Shown here: positions 13,239 to 24,800 of the stretch, in pieces
How positions within the stretch are numbered: the stretch's first letter is position 1
Layout: the number at the start of each line of letters is the position of its first letter
NCBI GenBank assembly: GCA_037179385.1
Contig: CM074187.1
Location: 44,550,879-44,614,878 of the forward strand
Reading direction: 5' to 3'
From: Holothuria scabra
Taxonomy: Eukaryota > Echinodermata > Holothuroidea > Aspidochirotida > Holothuriidae
Length of the DNA: 64,000 bases
Translations under genes and position numbers: made by a program
Notes under the pieces: model-generated
Told to the model about the DNA's origin: nothing
Database searches by the model: none
The model's input: only the letters and a program-made list of their open reading frames with translations

Positions 13239-13664
13239 ATAAGAATTTACGTTTTCCCTGTTTTCCGATACACTTTTTGGCGTTCATATAGGCATAAATG
13301 GCTTTGTTTTAATGTCAATTATTTTAGTACGGTCCCCACATGATGAAGACATCCTTTGTCTGTGTCGTAGATTTTGTGTTTTCAATTTAGTTTTACCCAT
13401 TTTGAACCATGTAGTTAAGTACAACAAAACGTCTTATAACCCATGGGAGTTACACTGTAATGAGAACTGCCGTTCCGCATTGCCATCTCTTAAACTTGGT
13501 CTTCAAAGAGTTATGCAGCAGGCCAATTCAATTTTTACATGCGAGTAAATCTACGTTCGCTATTATTCATCAGTAGAACACATGTGAACTAAGGTAGTTT
13601 TGAAGGGGCACATCAAAAGGCAACCCACGGATTCATTTCAGTCACTGTCACTGAAAATAGCTCT

Positions 13665-13860
13665 GTTATTAGTTTGTAAGTTAGTTCGTTTGTTAGGAAT
13701 TAAATTAGTTAGCTAGGTAGTTAGTTACTTGGTTAGTTCATCAATAAGTTAGCCAGTTAGCTAGATAGCCGGTTAGTTAATTAATAAGCCAGATATTCAT
13801 TCACTGAGTCAGTCATTCAGTGGGTCAGTCAGTTACTTATCGAGTGTGATATATGTCCAG
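13665..13860. repeat. Degenerate (GTTA)n / (GTCA)n simple repeat
   Basis: A long run of GTTAGTTAGCTAGGTAGTTA-type words grades into CATTCAGTGGGTCAGTCAGT. Low complexity, no coding sense. Confidence 0.85.
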
Positions 13861-14121
13861 TGTTACCTAGATAAGGGTAAGGGTTTAATACGGTTTTGAA
13901 AACGGTACAATCTCAAATTTGTTTTCAAATACAGTTAAAACCAACTCCCTGTTCAAACACCGTGCAATTCCGTCCACTCAAGTTAAGTCGCCTTTCAGAA
14001 CGACAGAAGTGGAATACCTGTGGTCGTATTTTACACTAACCCTCAGCCCACGGGGAGGGAGACATTCGGTCTTGGAAGTTCTGATATGAGTCATTGTGAA
14101 ACTTAATGCGTCACATTATAA

Positions 14122-14360
14122 AGACGAATCCGATCATTGAAGTGATGGATTCATTGAGGTCCGTCAGCTTTAATTTTCGTCAATTTTTTACCTAAGTGTG
14201 TCATGGATAATTATGCAATAAAATGCGACTTGATTCCCTCGATTTCACAGAATATAAGGATTTAGCATACATGTAGACAGTGAAATTAAGACTGCTTAAG
14301 GCTGAAGGACCCTACAGCCTACAGCCTTACTAAGTGGTACTACCTTTTCTCGGATTCGTT
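14122..14360. mobile_element. 250-bp MITE, AGACGAATCC family, copy 3
   Basis: Ends AGACGAATCCGATC and CTCGGATTCGTT, with the interior blocks GTCATGGATAATTATGCA and CACAGAATATAAGGA. More diverged than the others. Confidence 0.7.
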
Positions 14361-14484
14361 AACATTTTAAGTATTTAAGTGCATGTGAATTTACCACCCA
14401 GTTGTCAATATTATTGTTTTGCCTTTTTTTGTATTTAATTTCGGTAATAAAAACTGAACACCTTTTAGCAAAATATTAGCATAA

Positions 14485-14785
14485 GGACAATCATTCGCCA
14501 CCTCAAACTATAGTTTTACCAGTAGTGTACGAAACTTATCAATTGCCACATCCCTTTGAATGACATCGAATTCAGAAAATGTAGAGATGCTCATATTACA
14601 CAGTATGGATTATTGAGAGTGTTCTAATTACACATTATCACCTTGGGTACTCATCAGCCTATAGGGTGTGCCTTGAAGCAATAACTATGGGATTGTTTCT
14701 GAATGAGGATGGCAGTTTTGGGAAGCTAGAAGTAATGGTTGACGGGAGGGTTCTAACCGTCTGGGGTGTTAACGCGCACATGTGG
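14485..14785. mobile_element. 300-bp MITE, AGGGCCAAAC family, copy 5 (reverse, decayed)
   Basis: Reverse-complement order of the family blocks: AAACTATAGTTTTACC, TTACACAGTATGG, TTGAAGCAATAACTA, GAATGAGGATGG and ACGGGAGGGTTC. Borders are approximate. Confidence 0.55.
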
Positions 14786-15752
14786 AGGAAAGTCACTTTG
14801 AACACAGGAGAGTCAACTGATCATGCATATAGAAATCCCTCAGTATTCGCTACTTAAGATTTCGTATGTGGGCCTCATCATTTGCTGGCATAATTACCTA
14901 CCGGTACTTCAACTTGTCTGTTAGCCTATTCGGAATAGATACAACTAGCCTGCTTGGTGTCTCTTTCACTTCTTCATCCAGCCAGCTGGTAGCTTATTCG
15001 TAGTGAATCACCGGTAAAGAAAACTAGAAAAGAAAAAAGATGTTCACGGCCCCGAGGCTCGTATTGTCCATGGTATGAGAGATAAGCGAGAACAGAAATT
15101 GTTGAAAATAAGGTATTTTAAAGCCTCCTTATTTACCCCATATTGATCCCTTACTGCGAAAGAGTGCTGTTTCACCAGACAGTCATTCCGTTATAAAAAT
15201 AATAAGGGCATGGGTGAAAAGGTTCGGGGTCAACTAGCTCGGAGCTCCGTAGTTGGTTGTATATCTGTGTATTGTTATAAGTCCATATTCTCACGGCGTA
15301 CACTGACGCCTTTCTGTGGAAGAATCGAAGCAAATAGAGAGGATCTTTATATCGTTATAAAACTGATGCCAAGTTTAATAGTTTCGTAGTCGAAGGAAAG
15401 GACATCGCATTATTGATTTCTAACAGCCAACATGTAACTTTCTATTCATTGGTGTTTACTTTGTGAATCTGATGTTTCTGTTCACAACTACCACTATCGT
15501 TGCAATCTGGTCTCAAAAAAGATAGAATTAGTCATCCATTCACATATCACCATGTTTGGCCTCCGTTGACACGGGCACTGGTGTCGATAAATTTTGGCAT
15601 CTGGTTTTACTGCACAAGTTGAACCCGCTTGCTTCTCAAGTTGGTAACAGTACCTCTTGCTTTTCTGAAGCCAATTACTTCTTGTAGTTAATCGAAGACT
15701 CCTTTTTCCTTTCACCGTACTGCTATTTTTTAAGGAAATTGTTTTCCAAATC

Positions 15753-15865
15753 ATGTCACAAGTCCCGAGCGCAGTGGTCCTCCTGGTGCTTTTCAGCTGT
15801 TGGTTTGGTGAAGCCATCTCCTCTACCGTTCCGGAAGAAGAGGATCACATTTGCCGAAAAACAAG
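15753..15865 (+). CDS. Exon 1: start codon and signal peptide
   Basis: The exon encodes 37 residues plus two bases of codon 38. It starts MSQVPSAVVLLVLFSCWFGE, a typical signal peptide (short polar N-region, hydrophobic core, likely cleavage after the GEA at 19-21), followed by an acidic stretch and a first cysteine in HICRK, as at the start of EMI domains. The donor is ACAAG|GTAAAA. The outgoing phase (2) matches the acceptor 16.7 kb downstream. The first ATG of the hydrophobic run was taken as start. That the exon belongs to the downstream gene is inferred from frame, strand and domain logic; no transcript is visible. Confidence 0.72.
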
Positions 15866-18800
15866 GTAAAATTCAGAAACTTTGGTCAAAATACTTTTAT
15901 GTTGTAATATTGTGTGGGACTGTTGTCAATAGTAGTAGTTTCCTTCTTTTTCGTTAAGCAGAAGATGCCACTTTCCCAGATTTTTTTGTTTTTGTTTGTA
16001 TTTTCGTATTGGTATAGAGGGCCTCGTAGATCAGGATAGAATACGCAACCTCCGCTGGGCGGGGTCTTATGAAAGTATTGGTGGCGCCAGAATGACAAAA
16101 GTAGGGGGGACACCTAGTGCCAAAGGAAAATGAGGAGGGCAAAAGTTTGACAATTTTCGCTCCTGTTGGTGGAATATCTAGATCAAGGGAGAAAAGCCCC
16201 TGGAAGTTCGGAGGTTTTAGTTTACCTATGGGTGAAAATTTAGCCTCATGTGAGGCCGAGGGCTATATTTCTATTATTTATTATTTCGGTTGATCTAATT
16301 CTAAGTGATCTAATCATGGCAAGGAAACTGGGGGAGGAAAACATCCGAGGAGGCAAATAGCCGGTGGTCATAGAGAGGGATGGGAGTACCATTCACTGAA
16401 TAAATCTTTTTTTAAAAGAGCTCAGATGCAAAATGGTGGGAGATTTTTGACTTTGACAGGATTCGTCTTGAGGGTTTAGTGATATTCATTTCTTATCCTT
16501 AAGTTCAAGACCTTTTGATGGGATTTTTAGTCACATACCCCTGTGTTATCTCGTATAGCGCTACTGGCATGACTGGCACACCTATTCGGGTGCGTGAAAT
16601 AAAAGTTACTCTGAAAAAATCAGAAAAGACTAAATCTAGAAAAACGTAAAAGATTTCTGATGAGTGTTTACGCCTCAAGAAAGGAAAGAGTTGTATAACT
16701 TCATTACAATAAAATTTGCATATTCTTTGGTTGGATTCATGCCAACTCGCGAAGGCGTGAGCTTAGTTTTTAACACATGTGAATGTGGGAGAAATGCAGT
16801 TATTGTTTTCTTTATTTCAGGGAAAATGTTCCTTCAAAACGGCACGCGTGTTTACATGTGTGTGAAATGAAAACAATTGCTGACTGGAGAGAAGGTTTAA
16901 CTTTTTTAAACGAAGCTATTTTGATAGAGTGATCCCCTTTCGAGGTTTTTTTCCTTCAAAATTTGGAGGCAATTAGTTTCATGCAGTTAAAGTAAACATT
17001 TAAATGAGTGTGCAGGAGTGACCAACTAAAAGGTTTTACACATATGACAAAGGGAATTAATAACGAAGGGGGTTTGGGCCTGGAAGAAACCACTGTTAAA
17101 CTAATGCATGCCACTCCATTTCCATTCCAAGCATTTCCATCGGTGAATACGTTTCATATGTTTGGGAAACTGAAATAACTTTTTCAATTGAGGATTTTGT
17201 GTCGTCTAGTGTTAAAAGGAAAATTCTGTCAGCACGACTTGCATAAGTGTATTTATAGACAGTCATATTTTATGAAATATGACCCTTGATCGATCGTGTG
17301 ACAATGTTTTCTCTCCTCGGTTGTGATTTCAAAAGGGAGTAATTGCTTGGGTTACCATGAATATTAATTACAATAATCCTGAAATATCGTGAAAGATAGC
17401 TGAGAATGAAATGGAAGGAAATCGTGAGATTTATTTGTTACTTCAAAACAACTTTGGGCCACTTCTTTTATGCCCTTCAGTTAAATAGTTAGATGAGGTT
17501 TAGCGACACAACAACACCAATGTATTATATAGTGTCAACTACATAAAGTAAGTTAAGTTGAAATGTTGAGTAGATGCTCACTGTTTAACAAGGTGTTTCT
17601 TGATTGGTTGTTGCCATTGTATTTTATCGATTATACTGTATTTGTTAGGGTTATGGATAAGGTTAGGGCCAGGACTATCGTTAGCCAGTTAGGAAAATTC
17701 TTGTTAAACAGTACGCATCGCCCCGATATGTTTCAAATACGAGTTAAGTTAAAATTCGGCTTTAAGAACAGTTCTCATGCGGTGCAAATCCTTCCCTTTA
17801 GCACCCCTCTCTCAACAGGTGGGAATCACCATAGGCATATTATACCACCCCAGCCAACAGGAGGACTCTTTAATTCAGACTAGAGGCTGTACTGCTCGAG
17901 AGGCAACAGGGGACACTAGAGTGACAATTAAGGGAAGGATACTTTCGGTACTGAAATTAACCCAACATGTTTGACTACAGTACACATATGATGTAACCAA
18001 AACTACAGTAAGCTACGGTCATTGAGGATGTGCTACGCATCCTTCCACGGCAAAATGGGTTCAAACAAACATGTTTTCATGACAACAGTCTTGGTGAAAC
18101 CCTCAGAAGAACTTATTTAACACAAAGCGGATTTTGCCCGATCATGAATTAAAATATTTTCCAAGTCGGTTGATGCATAAAGTCATTTGGCACCCCAAAT
18201 ATTTTCAAGAACGGACTTAACCTAGGCTTGCATTTCTTTTCTGTTATGATACCGAGGAGTGTTTGTCAATTAGCCCTATGCCCCATGGCAATACTATTAT
18301 GCACTCTGTATGACTGTCAATTATAAATAGTTCTCTGAACCGGAATTAAGTATTCAGTTCCTGTAGTATCGGCTTATTGGAGTATGGCCGGAATTAAATT
18401 AACCCGTTTTATTGTAACAGACTGTAACTGTATTCTAACACAAAGTAATACAAGAGTCTCTTATTCAAAATATGTAACTTGCAGGCTTCACCAAGGGTGC
18501 TATTATTCCCTGTTTTGTTTCTATTCAGACAGGAGGAAATTCTACGACAATTATATCAAGATAAGGCCGTGGTCTACTGGCAGGTTTACTTTCATAACAA
18601 GCGTAGAGTAAATAAGTTTCTGTCAGACACATATGGTGGTACAATGAGTAAATATAACACACGTCCAACGGGGGCAACTACAGAAGGGGATAAGAAAAAA
18701 TAGTAGCCCTAATGCCGATCCGACTAAGTAATAGAGACGATTTGTGAGAAAATTCTCTTCTACGCACTGTAAAAAAAATATTGTTTTTCTGCGGTAATAC

Positions 18801-21800
18801 TTGCAGCTGGGATTCCCGGGTGCTCAACCGGTTATGTCACAGTTGTGCGTATAATATTAACGGTACCTATGAAGCCACCTTTGGACCCTAAAAATATCCT
18901 TCAAGTATCGTATTTAGGGATAAAAATGACTAAATACATCGAGCCATAAGATATACCTGTCTAACGCAAAACTGTAAAATAACGTTCGCTTCCTCCATGG
19001 AATCCTAGCCTGATGTTTTCACTAAAATTACATTTTTTTTACATTGCGACATATTTTGATCCTCACCCTCCACGCAGCTTTTGATACCTAACATAGACGG
19101 ACTATATCTAATATATCAGATATTATAATTATAGAAATATACAAAGAAATATAGAATTTAAGAGTATGGAGGTCTCAAAATTTATCAAGTATCCATCCAA
19201 CTCCCATTATCGTAGATTGATTTATTGCTTTTCTGTGCGTAGTAAATGTTGAAATTTATTCACTTAAGTCCAAACAGTCTGTTGCTCAATAATTTGTGGC
19301 ATTCTCTTTGCATAACTCGGATATTAATTGTTTTTTCTTTTAAAACTAAAAATATTTGACGACCTTAAACGCTTCCTGTTTCCCTGAATAGTAGGTCTTG
19401 TACAGTCATGGAAGTACTACCTCGGAGTCACCTTTGAGAATAAGAACGCTGTCACGTTTTGGCATACGGGTGGAGTAGCTTGCAGAAGAAAAGAAATACG
19501 AATACTGTAATTTGAGGTGTACAACAATGACATCACGTATTTTTGCGAAAGCTATCATTTTAAAGGTCCTGTGACATGTATAGGATAACATTGGGTATTT
19601 GATATAAAAGCATTAAAAACCAAGTAAGTGGCCCCAGTTCCCATCAATATCCGTTGAAAAGTACCCATTTGACAGGGCAATATCTGATTGGTACTCAATC
19701 ATTGATAAACATGAGCTCAATATGCAATTCTTGTGATGTCATGACAGGGACATGCCACACATAGCTAATTTTTTCCTTCGTTTTTACAATATTCACTCCA
19801 CTGTCAGTCGTAACATTAGTTTTTCCAGAGGGTTTTAACTGGTTTTGATGATTAGAGAAGCCAATGCAGTCATGATGGCGCGTGTGTGTACGTACAGTAT
19901 GTGTGGGTGTGTGGGTGTGAGTGCATGTGTATGTTTGTGACACTTTGCTCGTTAACACGATATCTCAAGAAAGGATTGTATTTCAGATATCAAACTTGAG
20001 ACGTAGATGACCTATAATAAGAAAATGCTACCGTTTTTGATCGAGGTCGAAGGTCATCTCGGGTCACCGTGATCAAAGTCTGAAAACCTTGTTAACAGGA
20101 TGTCTCAAGATAGGGAACGTGTGTGTATTTCATACGTAGTGTGTGGATGCGTTATAGTGAGAGGATGGTCTTTATTGTTCTTGGTGAAGGTCTAAGGTCA
20201 CATAGGGTCACCATGGGTCAAAGTCTGAAAACTTGTTAACGCAATATCTCAAGATAGAAGACTGGCAAGTTTCATACTTGGTATGTAGATGTGTTATAGT
20301 TAGTGAATGGTCCCAATTGTTTTTGGTGGAGGTCAAAGGTCATCTGGGGTCACCAGGGGTCAAAGTCTGAAAACCTTGTTGAAAACAATATTTCAAGATA
20401 AAAAACGTTGGTAGATTCCATACTTGGAATGTAAATGCGTTATAGTGAGAGTATAGTCTCTGTCGTTTTAGGTTGGGGTCGTCATCTGGGGTCACTCGAA
20501 GATGATGATTTTAAAACCCTGTTAACTGGCCTTCGTCAAGAAAGGAAACTTGGATAGACATAATAATTGGTATTTGGATGCTTCATGGTCAAGTGGTGAT
20601 CCGTATTGTTTTGGTGGAGGTCAGAGGTCAACTAGGGGCCACTAGGGAACAATGTCTGAAAATCTTGTAAACATAATACCTCAAGATAGGAAACTTGGAT
20701 ATATATATATATATATGTATCATATTTAGTATGTGGCTGCTGTGGTTATGTTACGGTGCCAAGATGGTCTTTTTCTTTGTTGGTGGAGGTTAAAGGTCAT
20801 CTGGGGCAATGCAAAATTCTTTTTCCAACATCTTAGTTTAACATTTGACAGAGCTGCAGATATGGCACATCATGGCTTTATTTGGAATAGAACATATGCC
20901 GTATTGATCATCGACACCTTAATACATTTTTGCATTCTGATTTTGTAAGTTTAAAATGTGTCCATGAAAATCATCAGTAGGCCTACAAATTAGTAAATCA
21001 AAACTACAGATTACTAAATCAAAACTATCTGATGAATAATTAAGAAAAAATCAATTTAGGTTTTACCAAAGAAATGTAAGCACTGTGCAACACCCCACAC
21101 CTTTATTTGTGCACTATCAGTTACTTCAGAGACAATGGAACTCTAAAGAGGTATATCTGGAGAATGGTAGAAAATATTGAAATGAATTCAACAGACTGAG
21201 AAATGTTCACCCCGTAACTGTCAAATGAAGTCATGTCATTTTGCTGTCATGTCGCACTACCTTGAAATCAGACGGGGAATTTCCTGTAATGATAGATATT
21301 GGACCGTTTGAATACATTACGAATGCTTTGTAATACCAGGGCATAGGCGGCGGAAGATGTTTTTTTATTGGGGGCCACAAGTTTTCGGTAGCCAACATAA
21401 TGGTGATGCCGTAAGACGCCCGGTTTTGCGCGGAGCACAAAACCCCATCAGTGTGGGGTCCAGGGGGCCGCTCAAGGGCCCCTGGTGGGGTTCAGGGGGC
21501 AAAGCCTTGGTAGAGGTCCATGGGGGAGGCTGGATATTTTTGTAGGGTGTGGCTGGAGTTTACTGTCTAAGCGTAGCGCCACCATGAGTTGTCGCGGAGT
21601 GTACAAAGCAAATTTTTGATTTAAAAACTTTCCAGATGGCTGGAAATGGCATTTGCCAGGTTTATTTGTCGCTAATTCTGGTGAGAAAAATTTGTGATTT
21701 TTCTAAGATTAAAACACGCTTTTGAGATACTGATTAGCTCAGTTTATTACTCCACTGGACTATGTATCCTAGGATCGCAAATCCTATGTATCCTAGGATC

Positions 21801-24800
21801 GCAAATCCGGAATCCTGCCGAATGTTGCAAGCAGCTGTTCCAGTGCACGCCTGAATAAGGTATTTCAAGAGGCGTAGGGGGACATTTCAGTTTTGGGGCA
21901 GAAGATTTTTGCCCGAAAGATGTTATTCTGCCCGTAAGAAAGTCAAAGCGGAGCACCACCATTGGTTGGCGCGAAGCGTACAAAACATTTTTAAATACCC
22001 GAACCCTCAGACAGATGAAAACGGCATTTCTCGGGCTTGTATGGGTATCTAAGCAGTCGCCATTTTGATTTTCCTTTTGTAAAAAATGATCACTTGAAAC
22101 TTAAATTCAGCTTTGAAGTGGCCTTATTGGAGCTCAGTCATAAGTTGGGGTGAAACGTACAGGAAATTTTGAAAAATCTGATCACTTCAGACAGTCAAAA
22201 ATGTTATTTCCTACGCTTATAGGGGGTCTTAGAAGTCGCTAATTCGAGGTTCTGTTTGCACGGAAAAATGTTCACTTGAAACAAAAATGCTGCTAGGAAG
22301 ACTATCTGCACGAAGGTTCCTATGCTTATAGAGGTTTAAGCAGTCGCTATTTCGAGGTTCCGTTTTCAAAAACAGTTCACTTCAAACTAAAATTTTGCTG
22401 GAAACTTGATTATCTACGCGGAGCGAACAGAAATTTTTTAAAAATCTGACCCCTTAGACAGTCGAAAATGACATTTCCCAGGCTAATGGGGGATCAAAGC
22501 AGTATCTATTTGATCAGAAAATTACCAGATAAAATGTATCACTACCAATCGATGATATCGTCCCTCATATTTTCGGGGGAAACTACAAACCGGAATTGAA
22601 AACATGCCAATGAATTTTACTCTATTGCGACTCTTGGCTAAATTAAACATGTATTGAAAAAATTGGGTGCCGAAACTCCCGACTATATATGATTTTACTT
22701 TTGAAAAAATTAGGCCTATATGGGGATCTTAGCAGTCGCTATTTTGATCAGAAGAATCAGATAAAAGGTACCACTACCATTGGATGAAATGAAGTAGATG
22801 ATTTTTCTTCTATTAGTAACACTTATTGACAGAATTGGCACGTTCCAAGGTGTTTTGAAATAAAATTTTCAAGCACGCTTACGGGAAGACATTCTCACCC
22901 TGCATCATTAAAGTATCGAAAAACAAATTACCCGATTCTCATATCCATTGCCCGTATTTGGCTCTAGAGCAGGATAGATGGCAATTTTTTTGGGCACATG
23001 AATACCCTCCTGTCTATCCGTTAAATTAATTTGGCAATTGAGAACGTCCCAGCATTTTTTTAACCTTTGCCCGACTTTTTGACCATTTCGGGCAAATTTT
23101 TGCAAGACTACAGTGTGAAGTTGGGATGATGAAAAACTTTTTTTCACATTCTACCCAAATGTGTCGCAGATCTTTTTCATTTTCTATGAGAATTGTACTT
23201 TAAATATAGCGTCTTCTGTTTTTCGGCAAAGATTTGAAGCTTTTAAAATAATCGGCCATTTCGGGTATTGTGTTACACAAGATTTAAAAACAGTCCCAAG
23301 AATAATTTTTCCTTTTAAGCCACAGGCTTCCCAAATGTGTCGCGATTTTTTTTTTTATCTCTTAATCTTTCGTAACTATGTAACCCTTAGTATGATACTT
23401 TTCCACTTTCGGGCAAATGCTTGAAAGAATTTGGATATTCGACAATTTCGGGCATTGTGTTGTTATTATCTGTGAAGTAACGGTCATAGCTTTTTGAGCT
23501 AATAGACCCAAATATTCTACCCACCACACCAAGAATGATTTTGAAACGATTTGGTGCATCCCCAGCAACTGAAAAAAAAATCCCTACATGAGGTAGAAAC
23601 ATGCCAGATGCTAGGAGCACACTTTAATTCACACCAAGGTAGCCAATTTTAGCCACTCCAAATCTGTTAGAAAATTATCCATCCTGAAACCCGACGAGTA
23701 AAGAGTCTAGAGATTCCGAAGATATGAAGCTTGTCACAGTCTACCTGAATGTATACCGAAATTCAGAGTGGGCACAATTGCAGAATACCCTGCAACTTTT
23801 AAAAGGCGAAAATAAACTCTCCTACAGGTTATCGTTAATGTGGGGGTCCAGGGGGCGAAGCCCCGGCAAGCTTTGCAACTTTTGCACTCTGAAAATTAAT
23901 ATTTGAGCCAAAGAATAACCGAAATGTAATAAAAGCAACTTAAAATTTGTTTAATTACTTTTGAAAAATTTATTTTGCGACATTCAGTTATGGGGGGGGG
24001 GAGCGGCATGCCCCCAAAATCTCATAAAAAAAATTATTGGGGGCCAGGTCCCCCTTGGGCCCCGCTTTCGCCGCCTATGCAGGGAGGTGTTATTAATAAC
24101 ACCTCCCTGGTGATACATTAGAATTTCAAACTGCCGCGGAAGGTACGCTTTAAAGGAGCTCATTCAGTTGGCATTGATGAAATTCAACAATTTTCAATCC
24201 TGTTAAGTTTTCTTCTCATATCAATGACAAATGGTCAAACTTAGACAATCTCCATATCCATATCGTTTTACTCAACTGTTTTAAAGGGCATACTTCATTC
24301 CTGGATAATGTAGTCCTATTTTTAGTGATTATTGTAATATGTGGGAATATCGACCTCGTTTTTAGAAACGCCTTGCGGATGCCGTTGAAATCAGCCTCTA
24401 GCATTGCCTTTGTAGCCCGTCAATGGTTGTCGCCCCTTATAAGATGCTGGCCCTCAGTTTATCGCGGCTACTTCTAGCCAAGCTACAGTAAGCTGCATCC
24501 CATTCGGGGCTAATTTCCTTGCAGGAACTTCCTAACATCGCACCTATACATCCTGGTGCAATAAGCGAGCTCGGTAATTCGTTTTGGCGTCTATATGCAC
24601 ATGCGCACATCCTTCAAATCGTGGGGATAAATAAACTAACACCGCACCGGTTCAACACGTGATCCAAAATTAAAATTTGGTGAAATCATTACAACCATGA
24701 TAGCATAAGGAGGAAACATAAGTGTAAATCAAAAGTAAAAATTGCTTTTTTGGTGTAAAAATATGTATTTTATTCTGCGCTAAAGTAGGGCTGAGTCCCT

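Larger units (their letters stand above)
8396..15752. other. Intergenic upstream of the receptor gene
   Basis: No clear gene. It holds repeat copies listed separately, homopolymers, and one isolated exon-like segment at 9961-10005 (see findings). No convincing TATA box or CpG-rich promoter was seen directly upstream of 15753; the transcription start is unknown. Confidence 0.4.

Noticed and set aside
13665..13860. Periodic GTTA-rich run considered as a CRISPR-like or coding repeat
   Set aside because: It is a degenerate simple repeat with no spacers and no open frame.
18528..18596. Exon-like segment with acceptor TTTCTATTCAG and donor TGGCAG|GTTTAC
   Set aside because: Taken between exons 1 and 2 of the receptor it breaks the frame (phase 2 in, 0 out) and adds no EMI feature.
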